Source: Pantoea sp. 1.19 (GTDB lineage: Bacteria > Pseudomonadota > Gammaproteobacteria > Enterobacterales > Enterobacteriaceae). From it: DNA of 64,000 bases. Positions 27,693 through 37,786 of this stretch are shown here, one piece after another. Position 1 is the first letter of the stretch. Each line of letters begins with the position of its first letter. The position numbers were made by a program, and so were the translations under genes. Below the pieces are notes generated by a model. The model was not told the DNA's origin and did not search any database. It saw nothing but the letters and a program-made list of their open reading frames with translations. The stretch lies in contig NZ_MRBS01000002.1 in NCBI RefSeq assembly GCF_001922585.1, positions 372,001 through 436,000 of the forward strand. The letters are read 5' to 3'.

Positions 27693-29258
27693 TCAGTGCG
27701 ACGGCGCGCCGGCGGCGATCGCGCAGTCGCGGCCGGCGCGCTTGGCCTGATACAGCGCGGCATCCGCCTCGCGTAGCGTCTGCTCAATGCTGACGCCGCC
27801 CGGCAGCCACTCGGCAATGCCGATCGAGACTGAAACCTGACCTACCGGCGGCAGCGCGCTGTATCCGATCGCCTCGCGCAGCCGGTTAGCTATCTGCACG
27901 CCCTGCCCGAGGTCGGTAGCGGGCAGGATCATTAAAAACTCCTCGCCGCCGTTGCGGCACACCACATCGCTCTGCCGCGCCTGCTGCTGCAGCAGTCGGG
28001 CCACGCTGATAATCACCGCATCGCCGTGCTCGTGCCCCCAGGTATCATTAACCCGCTTAAAGTGGTCAATATCCAGCGCCAGCACGGCAAATGACTGGCG
28101 GGTAGCGAGGAAATACTCCAGCACTGCGGTCAGGCCGCGCCGGTTGAGCAGCCCGGTGAGCGGATCGGTCTGCACCTCCACCCGCAAACGCCCAATCTTA
28201 TCCTGAAACAGCGTGATACCGGTGAGCAGCGCGCGCTTAATTTGCGCCGACTCAAAATACCACGAGCGAATGCGGCCGATCTCGGTCGAGACGCTGGTGT
28301 TATCCATCTGGCTGGCGTTGCGCGCCAGCTGCCACAGCGGTAGCGCAATCAGCCGCGCCAGCAGCCAGGCGCCGATCAGGGTCAGCAGTACCACCGGCAG
28401 GGAGTGTTTCAGTACGTTTAGCAGCAGGCCGCTTAACGGCGCGAGGGTCTTTTCCGTCGGTTTGATGGCATAAATGGTCCAGCCGGGCGTCGGTACCACT
28501 GCATAGCCGACCAGCTGCGGCGGGCTGCTTACCTGCTGAGCGCCATTCTGCTGCTGTTCGCGCGCGGCATTGCCGATCGGCGGCGGACGCTTCTGGCCCA
28601 CCAGTTTCATTTGCTGATGGTAAAGCACGCGGTTTTCACTGTCGCTCACCATCAGCGAGGAGCCGTCGCGGTAGTACTGCGCACCCAGTAGCTGCTGCAA
28701 AATACTCTTCTGCCGCAGATAGAGGGTTCCCCCCACGTAGCCCTGATACTCTCCCTCCTTTGACCAGATCGGCCACGAGATAAATACCACCAGGTTATTC
28801 GCAGCCGAAATGGCCGGCTGACTGATCAATGGTTTGCGCTCGGTCAGCGCCTGCTGGGCAATTTCCGTACGCAGCTGACGTCCCAGCAGCTTCAGCGATT
28901 CCGGCGAGACGCCTTTTACCCAGCCGCGGGCATCAACAATCAGCACCGAGTTAAAGCTGTGGGTCTGCTCGCGCAGCCGCGTCACTTCGCTCGTCAGCAG
29001 GGCGCTATCGCTGAGGCGATCGGCGAGATGGCTGGCGCTCCAGGCGAGCTGGGACTGCGCCTGTTGAAAATAGAGCTCGGTCGTCGACGCCAGCTTGGTG
29101 GCGTAGACCCGATTGGCTTCCAGAGTGGTATCGATCAGCGCCTGTCGCTGCACGCGCCAGCTGGCGTACAGGGAGGTAGCCAGCGTGATCACGATACTGG
29201 CGATGGCCAGCAGGGTAATCAGGGTACGTAAATCTCGCTTAAATAAGGAGAGTCTCAC
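27693..29258 (-). CDS. Membrane-bound diguanylate cyclase with periplasmic Cache-type sensor
   Basis: 521 residues. TM helix 11-33, a periplasmic sensor region of about 250 residues with the dCache-like SWPIW..EGEYQGYVGGTL segment, TM helix about 283-303, a HAMP-like linker and a GGDEF domain. The active site GGEEF is at 437-441, and the inhibitory RxxD (RQSD) stands five residues before it, so the enzyme should be active and product-inhibited. It makes cyclic di-GMP. E. coli has no such gene between perM and bepA. The upstream 315 nt show no gene. The sensed ligand is unknown. Confidence 0.92.
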   Translation of the reverse strand: MRLSLFKRDLRTLITLLAIASIVITLATSLYASWRVQRQALIDTTLEANRVYATKLASTTELYFQQAQSQLAWSASHLADRLSDSALLTSEVTRLREQTHSFNSVLIVDARGWVKGVSPESLKLLGRQLRTEIAQQALTERKPLISQPAISAANNLVVFISWPIWSKEGEYQGYVGGTLYLRQKSILQQLLGAQYYRDGSSLMVSDSENRVLYHQQMKLVGQKRPPPIGNAAREQQQNGAQQVSSPPQLVGYAVVPTPGWTIYAIKPTEKTLAPLSGLLLNVLKHSLPVVLLTLIGAWLLARLIALPLWQLARNASQMDNTSVSTEIGRIRSWYFESAQIKRALLTGITLFQDKIGRLRVEVQTDPLTGLLNRRGLTAVLEYFLATRQSFAVLALDIDHFKRVNDTWGHEHGDAVIISVARLLQQQARQSDVVCRNGGEEFLMILPATDLGQGVQIANRLREAIGYSALPPVGQVSVSIGIAEWLPGGVSIEQTLREADAALYQAKRAGRDCAIAAGAPSH

Positions 29259-29573
29259 TCTGGTCGCACCTTGACGGTGATCATCACACTGAAGTCTCGC
29301 GGCTGGGGAAAAGGAAACGCCAAAACGTCAGCGTTATTTCAGTGTACACACCCACCGGCCGATCGGAAACGGTGACCCGCCGGGCAGATGAAAAAAAACG
29401 CCGCCGGATTTCCGCCTCGCGCCAGCCGTCAGGCACTGCGATTTTTCTGCGCCGCGCCCGCCGGCGGGTCGCGCGCAGGCGTTTCCTTCCGTCCTGAGTG
29501 CCGTTAAGATGGTGCGGCAGCCGCACCGCTGTCACGCGCGGCCCCCTCTCACGTACTGGTTACAGGACGGAAT
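29259..29573. other. Divergent promoter region of the diguanylate cyclase and bepA
   Basis: 315 nt without a supported gene. It is GC-rich over most of its length; the strand toward bepA ends in an AGGACGG ribosome site. No recognisable operator, repeat or terminator was found. Confidence 0.5.
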
Positions 29574-31034
29574 ATGCTAACCCGGATGAAAACAAGCCTG
29601 CTTACCGCGCTGCTGATCGCCTCGTGCGGCAGCACCCTGTCCGTGCAGGCGGACGTCGCCGATCGCCTTCCCGATATGGGGACCACCGCCGGCGCCACGC
29701 TGTCCATTAATCAGGAGCTGCAGATGGGCGATTTCTACGTGCGCCAGCTGCGCGCCAGCGCCCCGCTGATTAACGATCCCCTGCTTAACGGCTATATCAA
29801 CGATCTGGGCCAGCGGCTGGTGTCCCACGCCTGGTCGGTACGCACGCCGTTTCACTTTTTCCTGATCAGCAACGATGAAATCAATGCCTTCGCGTTTTTT
29901 GGCGGCAACGTCGTGCTGCACACCGCGCTGTTTCGCTACGCCGACAACGAGAGCCAGCTGGCCTCGGTCATGGCGCACGAAATTTCCCACGTCACCCAGC
30001 GCCACCTGGCGCGCGCCATGGAGGAGCAGCAGCGTAATGCCCCGCTCACTTGGGTGGGTGCACTGGGATCGATCCTCCTGGCGATGGCCAGCCCGCAGGC
30101 CGGCATGGCGGCACTGAGCGGCACGCTGGCCGGCTCCCAGCAGGGGGTGATTAGCTTTACGCAAAACAATGAGCAGGAGGCGGACCGCATTGGCATTCAG
30201 GTGCTGTCGCGCGCCGGATTTGATCCGGAGGCGATGCCAAACTTTCTGCAGAAGCTGGCGGACCAAACGCGCTACGCGTCAAAACCGCCGGAAATGCTGC
30301 TCACCCACCCGCTGCCCGACAGCCGGCTGGCCGACGCGCGCAACCGCGCCAATCAGATGAAGCCGGTGGTGGTCCACTCCTCCCAGGCGTTTTATATGGC
30401 AAAGGCGCGAGCGCTGGGCATGTATGCAACCGGACGTAATCAGCTAACCGATGAGCTGCTGAACAGCTGGCAGAGCGGCAACAGCCGGCAGCAGGCGGCC
30501 GCACGCTACGGCCAGGCGCTGCAATTCTTACAGGCCAAAAGCTATGCCAATGCTGAACGGCTGATTGCACCGATGCTGGCGCAAGATCCTGATAATATTT
30601 GGTATCTGGATATCATGACCGATATCGATCTCGGTCAGGGGCAGGCGGCCCGCGCCATTGCCCGCCTGCAGGGGGTTAAGGGCGAAGCGGCGCGCAGTCC
30701 GGTTATTCAGCTGAACCTCGCCAATGCGCTGGTTGAAGGGAAGCAGCCGGCAGCGGCCAGCCGTATTCTTAACCGTTACACTTTCGCGCACCCCGATGAC
30801 AGCAACGGTTGGGATCTGCTGGCGCAGGCCTCCGCGGCACTGGGACGGCGCGACGAGGAGCTGGCGGCGCGCGCGGAGAGCCTGGCGCTCAGCGGTCAGC
30901 TGGATCAGGCGATCACCACGCTCAGCAGCGCCAGCAGCCAGGTGGCGCTGGGCAGTCTGCAGCAGGCGCGCTACGATGCGCGTATCGATCAGCTGCGACA
31001 GCTGCAGCTGCGCTTTAAACAGTATCAACGTTAA
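29574..31034 (+). CDS. bepA: Periplasmic chaperone and metalloprotease BepA
   Basis: 486 residues (E. coli 487). Helps LptD and other outer-membrane proteins mature and degrades stalled forms. Signal peptide 1-26 (cleavage after VQA), M48 protease domain with HEISH at 135-139 and the third ligand in EQEADRIG, then a C-terminal tetratricopeptide-repeat domain from about residue 300. ATG 29574 has AGGACGG just upstream and gives a normal signal sequence. yfgD follows 14 nt later in the same operon. Confidence 0.96.
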   Translation: MLTRMKTSLLTALLIASCGSTLSVQADVADRLPDMGTTAGATLSINQELQMGDFYVRQLRASAPLINDPLLNGYINDLGQRLVSHAWSVRTPFHFFLISNDEINAFAFFGGNVVLHTALFRYADNESQLASVMAHEISHVTQRHLARAMEEQQRNAPLTWVGALGSILLAMASPQAGMAALSGTLAGSQQGVISFTQNNEQEADRIGIQVLSRAGFDPEAMPNFLQKLADQTRYASKPPEMLLTHPLPDSRLADARNRANQMKPVVVHSSQAFYMAKARALGMYATGRNQLTDELLNSWQSGNSRQQAAARYGQALQFLQAKSYANAERLIAPMLAQDPDNIWYLDIMTDIDLGQGQAARAIARLQGVKGEAARSPVIQLNLANALVEGKQPAAASRILNRYTFAHPDDSNGWDLLAQASAALGRRDEELAARAESLALSGQLDQAITTLSSASSQVALGSLQQARYDARIDQLRQLQLRFKQYQR

Positions 31035-31048
31035 TCAGGAGAAGCTCG

Positions 31049-31408
31049 ATGCACCCGGTTTTCATATGGCATAACCCCCGCTGCTCTAAAAGCCGCGAAA
31101 CGCTGGCGCTGATTCAGGCGCAGGGCATCACGCCGGACGTTATCCTCTATCTGCAAACGCCGCCGGATACGGCCACGCTGCAGCGTCTGCTGCGGCAGTT
31201 AGGCATGCAGGATGCCCGCCAGCTGATGCGGCAAAAAGAGCCGCTGTATCGCGCGCTGAATCTCGGGGAGGCCTCGCTGAGTCAGGCCGCGCTGCTGGCG
31301 GCGATGGCGGCCCATCCGCAGCTGATTGAGCGGCCAGTTGTGGTCTGCAACGACCAGGCGCGACTGGGGCGACCGCCGGAGCAGGTGCTGGAGATCCTAC
31401 AGGCTTAG
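31049..31408 (+). CDS. yfgD: ArsC-like reductase YfgD
   Basis: 119 residues, as in E. coli. ArsC family; the catalytic cysteine lies in [12 protein letters not shown] (Cys12), and [10 protein letters not shown] closes the fold. Arsenate reduction has not been shown for YfgD as far as I recall. Operon partner of bepA. Its last 12 nt overlap the convergent hda stop. Confidence 0.93.
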   Translation: MHPVFIWHNPRCSKSRETLALIQAQGITPDVILYLQTPPDTATLQRLLRQLGMQDARQLMRQKEPLYRALNLGEASLSQAALLAAMAAHPQLIERPVVVCNDQARLGRPPEQVLEILQA

Positions 31409-32098
31409 CGTATCTTTCACGAACGGGATGGTCAGCTTACGCTGGGCGGAAATAGAGGCTTTGTCCAACTGGTCCAGGGTCTCAAACAGGGTACGCATCT
31501 CGCGATCCAGCCGCTTGAGCAAAAAGCGCCCGACATCGTCGGGCAGTTCAAAGCCGCGCTGGCCGGCGCGCAGCTTAAGCGCCTGCAGCTTATCCTCATC
31601 CGACAGCGGCTGCAGACGATAAATTTGTCCCCAGTCAAGGCGGGAAGCGAGATCGGGCAGGCCCAGGTTAAGCTGGCGCGGCGGGCGGTCAGCGGTGATC
31701 AGCAGCCGCGTTTTGCCGGTTTCCAGAATGCGATTGTAGAGGTCAAAAATCGCCAGCTCCCAGGGCGCATCGCCGGCGATGCATTCAATATTGTCAATGC
31801 AGATTAGCGACAGCTGCTCCATGCCTTCCAGCACATCCGGTACAAACCAGGTGCGCTTATCCAGTGGCACATAGCCCACCGCATCGCCGCGGGCCGACAG
31901 TGCGGCGCAGGCGGCGTGCAGCAGATGACTGCGTCCGCCGCCCTCACGCGACCAGAAATAGAGATAGCTACCGTGTTCCTGAGTCAGCGCCGCATGCAGC
32001 GCCGCCAGCAGCGCGGCGTTGTCCCCCGGCCAGAAACTGGCGAAGGTTTCATCATCAGGCAAAAAGAGTGGCAGCGAAAGCTGCGCCGATGCGTTCAG
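31397..32098 (-). CDS. hda: DnaA regulatory inactivator Hda, CTG start
   Basis: 233 residues if started at the CTG codon at 32098-32096, exactly the E. coli Hda length. Together with the DNA-loaded beta clamp it stimulates ATP hydrolysis on DnaA and prevents re-initiation. The N terminus then reads [16 protein letters not shown], holding the clamp-binding motif QLSLPLF at residues 6-12, which is essential for function. The first ATG in frame lies downstream of it, at 32062, and would remove it. GAGG sits nine nucleotides upstream of the CTG, and E. coli hda is known to use CTG. The AAA+ fold is visible in [20 protein letters not shown] and the arginine finger region LPDLASRL. Lies 95 nt after uraA. 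Confidence 0.93.
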   Translation of the reverse strand: MNASAQLSLPLFLPDDETFASFWPGDNAALLAALHAALTQEHGSYLYFWSREGGGRSHLLHAACAALSARGDAVGYVPLDKRTWFVPDVLEGMEQLSLICIDNIECIAGDAPWELAIFDLYNRILETGKTRLLITADRPPRQLNLGLPDLASRLDWGQIYRLQPLSDEDKLQALKLRAGQRGFELPDDVGRFLLKRLDREMRTLFETLDQLDKASISAQRKLTIPFVKDTLSL

Positions 32099-32193
32099 AA
32101 GTACCTCAAATCCGCGATGGCAATAAACGCCGGAATTCTACCACAAAACCGACCGCGTGCCACGGGCGGGATCGCCCGCGCGCGGCAGCGGGA

Positions 32194-33474
32194 TCAGGGG
32201 CGATCCGCCTCACGTTCCTCCACCGGCTCTTCCGGTGCAATCAGTGAAATCACTTTAAAAATCAGCGCCAGGGCGATGCCCACCAGCGTAGCCAGCGCCA
32301 TGCCTTTTAGCTCGGCGGCCCCTACGTGGACCTTCGCGCCGCTGACGCCGATGATCAGGATAACCGAGGTCAGGATCAGGTTTTGCGCCTTGTTATAATC
32401 CACCTTCGATTCAATCAGCACGCGGATCCCCGAGGCGCCAATCACTCCGTACAGCAGTAGCGAAACGCCACCCATCACCGGCACTGGCACCGCCTGAATG
32501 GCCGCCGCCAGTTTGCCAACGCAGGAGAGCAGGATGGCAAAAATCGCCGCCCCGCCGATAACCCAGGTGCTGTACACGCGGGTAATGGCCATCACGCCAA
32601 TGTTCTCCCCGTAGGTGGTGTTTGGCGTGGAACCAAACCATCCGGAGATCATCGTCGACAGGCCGTTAGCAAACATCGAACGGTGCAGGCCCGGATCGCG
32701 AAGCAGATCCTTTCTCACGATATTGGCGGTCACGACCAGATGACCGACATGCTCAGCAATCACTACCAGCGCCGCCGGCAGAATCGTCAGCATCGCCGCC
32801 CACTCGAAGCGCGGGGTATAGAACGTGGGCAGCGCGAACCACGGGGCGTGATACACCGGCGCCCAGTCCACCATGCCCAGCGAAAACGCCAGCGCATAGC
32901 CCACCAGCACGCCAATCAGAATCGGGATAATCGCCAGAAAGCCGCGGAACATCACCGACCCCAGCACGGTAACCGTCAGGGTCACCAGCGACACGGTAAG
33001 CACCTTGCCGTCCGGTGCGGTCCCTTCCGCGGGCAACAACCCGGCCATATTGGCCGCCACGCCCGCCAGCTCGAGGCCGATCACTGCCACAATCGCCCCC
33101 ATCGCCGCCGGGGGAAACATCACGTCCAGCCAGCCGGTACCGGCTTTTTTCACGATCAGCGCCACCAGGCAAAACAGCGCACCGCTAAGAATAAATCCGC
33201 CCAACGCCAGCTCGTAGCCGAGCGGCAGCAGCAGCAGTACTGGCGAAATGAAGGCAAAGCTGGAGCCGAGGTAAGCCGGGATTTTCCCCCGACAAATCAG
33301 CAAATACAGCAGCGTGCCGATGCCGTTAAACAGCAGCACCGTAGCCGGATTAATGTGAAACAGAATCGGTACCAGTACCGTGGCGCCAAACATTGCAAAC
33401 AGGTGTTGCAGGCTCAGCGGGATAGTTTGCAGCAGCGGTGGGCGCTCACTAACGCCTATCGCACGTCGTGTCAT
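32194..33474 (-). CDS. uraA: Uracil:proton symporter
   Basis: 426 residues (E. coli 429), 14 membrane segments of the NCS2/UraA fold. Imports uracil, which Upp then converts to UMP. Conserved pieces: SLQHLFAMFGATVLVP near residue 20, TPNTTYGENIGVMAITRVYS with the uracil-binding glutamate, and AEHVGHL. The start at 33474 gives the family N terminus; an upstream in-frame opening is rejected. Downstream of upp on the same strand, with an attenuating terminator between. Confidence 0.96.
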   Translation of the reverse strand: MTRRAIGVSERPPLLQTIPLSLQHLFAMFGATVLVPILFHINPATVLLFNGIGTLLYLLICRGKIPAYLGSSFAFISPVLLLLPLGYELALGGFILSGALFCLVALIVKKAGTGWLDVMFPPAAMGAIVAVIGLELAGVAANMAGLLPAEGTAPDGKVLTVSLVTLTVTVLGSVMFRGFLAIIPILIGVLVGYALAFSLGMVDWAPVYHAPWFALPTFYTPRFEWAAMLTILPAALVVIAEHVGHLVVTANIVRKDLLRDPGLHRSMFANGLSTMISGWFGSTPNTTYGENIGVMAITRVYSTWVIGGAAIFAILLSCVGKLAAAIQAVPVPVMGGVSLLLYGVIGASGIRVLIESKVDYNKAQNLILTSVILIIGVSGAKVHVGAAELKGMALATLVGIALALIFKVISLIAPEEPVEEREADRP

Positions 33475-33501
33475 GGTGTTCCCCTTGCATCTTCTACAGG
33501 C

Positions 33502-33529
33502 AATAAAAAGCCGACTCTGCGGTCGGCTT
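33502..33529 (-). terminator. Intrinsic terminator between upp and uraA
   Basis: On the minus strand a 7-bp stem AGCCGAC/GTCGGCT with a 6-nt loop is followed by TTTTTATTG. It lies in the 64-nt gap and would lower uraA expression relative to upp. Confidence 0.85.
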
Positions 33530-33538
33530 GGTGTTTCA

Positions 33539-34165
33539 TTATTTTGTGCCAAAAATCTTATCCCCGGCGTCGCCGAGTCCGGGAATGATATAGCCCTTCT
33601 CATTCAGCCCCTGATCGATCGAGGCGGTGTAGAGTTCAACGTCCGGGTGCGCCTTCTCCAGCGCGGCGATGCCTTCCGGTGCGGCCACCAGCACCAGCAC
33701 CTTGATGCTGCTGCAGCCGGCGTTTTTCAGCAGATCGATGGTGGCGATCATTGAACCACCGGTGGCCAGCATCGGATCCACCACCAGCGCCATGCGCTCT
33801 TCTATATTGGAGACCAGCTTCTGGAAATAGGGCACCGGCTCAAGGGTCTCTTCATCGCGGTAGACCCCGACCACGCTGATGCGCGCGCTAGGCACGTGCT
33901 CCAGCACCCCTTCCATCATTCCCAGGCCCGCACGCAGGATCGGTACTACGGTGATTTTTTTGCCTTTAATCTGCTCAACCTGCACCGGGCCATTCCAGCC
34001 TTCAATAGTCACACGCTCGGTTTCCAGGTCGGAGGTGGCTTCGTAGGTCAGCAGGCTGCCGACTTCTGAAGCCAGCTCACGAAAACGCTTGGTGCTGATG
34101 TCATTCTCACGCATCAGGCCCAGTTTGTGTTTAACGAGTGGGTGTTTCACTTCCACGATCTTCAT
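33539..34165 (-). CDS. upp: Uracil phosphoribosyltransferase
   Basis: 208 residues, the E. coli length. Makes UMP from uracil and PRPP. The PRPP loop [11 protein letters not shown] (about 131-141) and the uracil-binding C terminus [12 protein letters not shown] are intact. Divergent from purMN. Confidence 0.98.
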   Translation of the reverse strand: MKIVEVKHPLVKHKLGLMRENDISTKRFRELASEVGSLLTYEATSDLETERVTIEGWNGPVQVEQIKGKKITVVPILRAGLGMMEGVLEHVPSARISVVGVYRDEETLEPVPYFQKLVSNIEERMALVVDPMLATGGSMIATIDLLKNAGCSSIKVLVLVAAPEGIAALEKAHPDVELYTASIDQGLNEKGYIIPGLGDAGDKIFGTK

Positions 34166-34327
34166 GCTTGTACTCCCGACGTGTATGGCAACAGAAAAAA
34201 AAATCGCGAGATTATAGCGCTATTTGTCGCTGACACCATATGACCGGTGACAATTCGCGAAAAATTCGCGGCTGAGAAGATCATCGTCGAAAAATCACCG
34301 GCTGGCAAAACGGGGGGCAGATGGCAC

Positions 34328-34343
34328 TCGCAAACGTTTGCCT
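34328..34343. promoter_or_regulatory. PurR operator upstream of purMN
   Basis: The 16-mer TCGCAAACGTTTGCCT matches the PurR palindrome ACGCAAACGTTTGCGT at 14 of 16 positions, with a perfect GCAAACGTTTGC core. It lies 65-80 nt upstream of the purM start, where PurR with hypoxanthine or guanine would block transcription. Confidence 0.88.
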
Positions 34344-34407
34344 GCGCTGGTAGAATTGCCGCGCTTCATGTTCATACCACCAACCGCATATGCGTGGGGA
34401 AATCGCT

Positions 34408-35448
34408 GTGACCGCAAAAACCTCTCTGAGTTACAAAGACGCCGGTGTAGATATCGATGCCGGTAACGCTCTTGTCGATCGTATCAAAGGCGTAGTGAAA
34501 AAAACGCGTCGCCCGGAAGTGATGGGTGGCCTGGGGGGGTTTGGCGCCCTGTGTGCGCTACCGCAAAAATACCGTGAGCCGGTGCTGGTCTCCGGCACCG
34601 ACGGCGTCGGCACCAAGCTGCGCCTGGCGATGGATCTGAAACGCCACGACACCATCGGCATCGACCTGGTAGCAATGTGCGTCAATGACCTGGTGGTACA
34701 GGGCGCCGAGCCGCTGTTCTTCCTTGACTACTATGCCACCGGCAAGCTGGACGTCGATACGGCAGCCAGCGTCATCACCGGTATTGCCGAAGGCTGTACC
34801 CAGTCCGGCTGCGCGCTGGTTGGCGGGGAGACCGCCGAGATGCCCGGCATGTACCACGGCGAAGATTATGACGTGGCCGGTTTCTGCGTGGGCGTGGTAG
34901 AGAAAGCCGAGATCATCGACGGCAGCAAGGTACAGGACGGCGATGTCCTGATCGCCCTCGGCTCCAGCGGCCCGCACAGCAACGGCTATTCGCTGGTGCG
35001 TAAAATTCTGGAAGTCAGCGGCACCGACCCGGAGCAGACGCCGCTGGCCGGCACCACGCTGGCCGATCACCTGCTGGCTCCCACCCGTATCTACGTCAAG
35101 AATATCCTCAGCCTGATTGCGCAGATGGACGTCCACGCCATTGCGCACCTTACCGGCGGCGGCTTCTGGGAAAACATTCCGCGCGTGCTGCCGGACAACA
35201 CCCAGGCGGTGCTGGAAGAATCCAGCTGGCAGTGGCCACCGGTATTCCAGTGGCTGCAGCAGGCCGGCAACGTCAGCCGCCATGAAATGTACCGCACCTT
35301 TAACTGCGGCGTGGGCATGGTGATCGCGCTGAGCGCGGCGGATGCCGATAAAGCGGTGCAGCTGATGACCGACGCCGGCGAGCAGGCGTGGAAAATCGGC
35401 GTGATCGCCGCCACCGACGGCGGCGAGCAGGTAGTGATTAACCCATGA
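34408..35448 (+). CDS. purM: Phosphoribosylaminoimidazole synthetase (AIR synthase)
   Basis: 346 residues from a GTG start (E. coli 345). Closes the imidazole ring of FGAM with ATP. Conserved blocks: [27 protein letters not shown] (ATP site), [11 protein letters not shown] and [16 protein letters not shown] 34408 follows GGGGA and matches the E. coli N terminus ([13 protein letters not shown]). The stop overlaps the purN start as ATGA. Confidence 0.97.
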   Translation: MTAKTSLSYKDAGVDIDAGNALVDRIKGVVKKTRRPEVMGGLGGFGALCALPQKYREPVLVSGTDGVGTKLRLAMDLKRHDTIGIDLVAMCVNDLVVQGAEPLFFLDYYATGKLDVDTAASVITGIAEGCTQSGCALVGGETAEMPGMYHGEDYDVAGFCVGVVEKAEIIDGSKVQDGDVLIALGSSGPHSNGYSLVRKILEVSGTDPEQTPLAGTTLADHLLAPTRIYVKNILSLIAQMDVHAIAHLTGGGFWENIPRVLPDNTQAVLEESSWQWPPVFQWLQQAGNVSRHEMYRTFNCGVGMVIALSAADADKAVQLMTDAGEQAWKIGVIAATDGGEQVVINP

Positions 35449-36083
35449 AGCGCATCGTCGTACTGATCTCCGGCAGCGGCAGCAACCTGCAGGCGATCAT
35501 TGACGCCTGCCAGCAGGGGCGCATTGACGGCCGTCTCGCGGCCGTCTTCAGTAACCAGGCCGACGCCTACGGCCTGACCCGCGCCCGCGAGGCGGGCATT
35601 CCCGCCCACGCGCTGGACGTGCGCGACTTTGCTGACCGCGAAGCGTTTGATCAGGCGCTGATGGCTGAGATCGATCGCTATGCTCCGGACCTGGTGGTAC
35701 TGGCGGGCTACATGCGCATCCTCAGCCCGGCGTTTGTGCAGCACTGGCAGGGACGGATGCTCAATATCCACCCTTCCCTGCTGCCGCGCTATCCCGGCCT
35801 GCACACCCACCGGCGAGCGATCGCGAATGGGGATGAGCAGCACGGTACCTCTGTGCATTTTGTCACCGAAGAGCTGGACGGCGGACCGGTAATTTTACAG
35901 GCGCGGGTGCCTATCTTTGCCCAGGACAGCGAAGCGGAGGTCGCCGCCCGGGTACAGCATCAGGAGCACGCCATCTATCCGCTGGTCGTGAGCTGGTTTA
36001 TGCAGGGACGCCTCACGCTGCGCGACGGCGCCGCCTGGTTGGATGGCCAGCGCCTACCGCCGCAGGGCTACGCCGGCGAGTGA
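35445..36083 (+). CDS. purN: Phosphoribosylglycinamide formyltransferase 1
   Basis: 212 residues, the E. coli length. Transfers the formyl group of 10-formyl-tetrahydrofolate to GAR. The catalytic triad segments are visible: INIHPSLLP-type loop as [13 protein letters not shown] (Asn, His near 106-108) and [14 protein letters not shown] with the aspartate near 144. Translationally coupled to purM through an ATGA overlap; both under the PurR site. Confidence 0.97.
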   Translation: MKRIVVLISGSGSNLQAIIDACQQGRIDGRLAAVFSNQADAYGLTRAREAGIPAHALDVRDFADREAFDQALMAEIDRYAPDLVVLAGYMRILSPAFVQHWQGRMLNIHPSLLPRYPGLHTHRRAIANGDEQHGTSVHFVTEELDGGPVILQARVPIFAQDSEAEVAARVQHQEHAIYPLVVSWFMQGRLTLRDGAAWLDGQRLPPQGYAGE

Positions 36084-36102
36084 TCGCCGGCCTCATCCTC
36101 TT
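36072..36102 (+). terminator. Terminator overlapping the end of purN
   Basis: A perfect 8-bp stem GCCGGCGA/TCGCCGGC encloses the purN stop codon in its GTGA loop (36080-36083). It is followed by CTCATCCTCTT, a modest T-rich tail. Confidence 0.6.
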
Positions 36103-36214
36103 CCCGGTGGCGCTCAGCCGGCCTCTTTTCCCGCCGACTCACGCCCGGCCCCGGGTCTGCATCGGTCAATTCTCCGGGCCGCACCCCGGCCCGTTTACCG
36201 CAGCCGCAGCCCGC

Positions 36215-37786
36215 TTATGACTCCTGCCCCTCCTGCTGACCTGCGCTGTCGACCGCGGGAGGAAGGGAGTACGGAGTGAAGGGCTCCTCCCCGTCCACCT
36301 CTTCTGCCGGCAGGCAAAAAGTCTCATCGCGTTTTTTTTCCGGTTCCAGCACATATGCCACCACGGCGCGATCAACGCAGCGATTAATGCCACTCAGTGC
36401 CAGCGTATGCCCATCCCCCTCCAGCGTGACCAGTGGACTGTTAAACTTGCTGGCCATCGCTCTGGCGTTGTGCCACGGCGTCGTCGGATCATAGCGCTGT
36501 GCAACAAACAGTAGCGGGGGCAGAGGAGGAGCGGTAGCAGGGCGTGAAGCATGGACATGATTTCGCCATGGCCATATCTCACAGAGATCGGGGAGACGAT
36601 TTTCCCCGGACCCGGAGTACGTTGCCGCGAAAGCCTCTCTGAGACGTTTTTTTTGCACGTTAATCTCATGCTGACTGAGTGGCGGCAGGGATTGATCGAG
36701 GCAGCTGATCACGTTTAATGCATCCATATCACCATAGGTGCTGGCATAATCCTCCAGCCTGTCGGTTATTTCTTTACTCACCTCTCCACGATCTAACTCA
36801 CTGACTGCCCTCGCTAATACCGGCCAGTCCGACCGCCAAAGCAGCAGATCGGTGGTCAGCAATATCAGCTCATCGTCAGACACTTTCCGCCCTTGCAGGC
36901 TGTAAACCGGAGAGGCCCGCAGCCAGCTTAATAAATTTTGGAATTGCGCTGTCGCGCGCGTTTTATCGGGGGATAATGGACAGCGTCCGGTTTTGGCACA
37001 CCAGGCGGTAAATCGTTCAAAAGTATGCTGATAAGACTTTGACTGATTAAGCTGTAGGGCATAATCATTTTTCGCTTCATCCAGATCGACAACGCCATCC
37101 AGTACGATAGCCCGAACGGAAGTCGGGAAGCGTTCAGCGTAAAGTGCCGCAACCTGGGTACCGTACGAATATGCCACGGCGGTCAGCTTACTTTCCTGCA
37201 GTGCCTGCCGGATACGATCAACATCGTTAACCGCTTCGTCGGTCCCCATGTGCTTCAGTACCTCAACGCCCGTGTTTTTGATGCAGCCCTCGAGCATACT
37301 ATAGGCATCTCGCTGCGTATCGTTAGCATCAGCATTGGCCTGATACCCATTTTTGCAGCGAATCGTTGGCGTCGAGCGCCCGACGCCCCTGGCATCATAC
37401 GCGACGATATCCCAGGATTCCCGCAGCCTGGCAACGGGCTGTTCAGGGGAGAGCGAGGGCTGAATGCCTGGCATGCCCGGACCGCCCGCTATCATCACCA
37501 CACTCCCCTTTCGCACGCCCGTTGCCGGTAGCAGGGTTACAGCAAGCCTGACCGTTTTATCGCTCTGATCCGCGGCAATACTGGTGCCTATTTTATACTG
37601 AAGTGGCACGACCAACCATCCACAGCGCAGTGAGTCGAGAGGTGGCGATTGAAACCAGGTGTGAAACTCAGCGTGCAGGCAAGAATCCCATCTCAGGGAG
37701 GTCGCCTGGCTTGCGTAAGTCGTTATACTCGTCACGAGCCATACGCAAAACGGGGTGATTGCCCTGAAATAAAACATTCCGTCCAT
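36215..37786 (-). CDS. Exported S33 alpha/beta hydrolase (tripeptidyl aminopeptidase-like)
   Basis: 523 residues. N-terminal hydrophobic signal (about residues 5-25). The oxyanion-hole motif GGPG is at 101-104, the nucleophile is Ser207 in AYSYGT, the acid is likely in FVAQRYDPTTPW, and the base in EGDGHTLAL. The C-terminal 'TAP-like' domain places it with tripeptidyl aminopeptidases of the SlpD/SlpE kind, which cut short peptides or proline-containing substrates outside the cytoplasm. Two starts (37786 and nine nucleotides later) are possible. No operon partner. Base composition is lower in GC than the purine genes beside it, suggesting accessory origin. Confidence 0.85.
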   Translation of the reverse strand: MDGMFYFRAITPFCVWLVTSITTYASQATSLRWDSCLHAEFHTWFQSPPLDSLRCGWLVVPLQYKIGTSIAADQSDKTVRLAVTLLPATGVRKGSVVMIAGGPGMPGIQPSLSPEQPVARLRESWDIVAYDARGVGRSTPTIRCKNGYQANADANDTQRDAYSMLEGCIKNTGVEVLKHMGTDEAVNDVDRIRQALQESKLTAVAYSYGTQVAALYAERFPTSVRAIVLDGVVDLDEAKNDYALQLNQSKSYQHTFERFTAWCAKTGRCPLSPDKTRATAQFQNLLSWLRASPVYSLQGRKVSDDELILLTTDLLLWRSDWPVLARAVSELDRGEVSKEITDRLEDYASTYGDMDALNVISCLDQSLPPLSQHEINVQKKRLREAFAATYSGSGENRLPDLCEIWPWRNHVHASRPATAPPLPPLLFVAQRYDPTTPWHNARAMASKFNSPLVTLEGDGHTLALSGINRCVDRAVVAYVLEPEKKRDETFCLPAEEVDGEEPFTPYSLPPAVDSAGQQEGQES

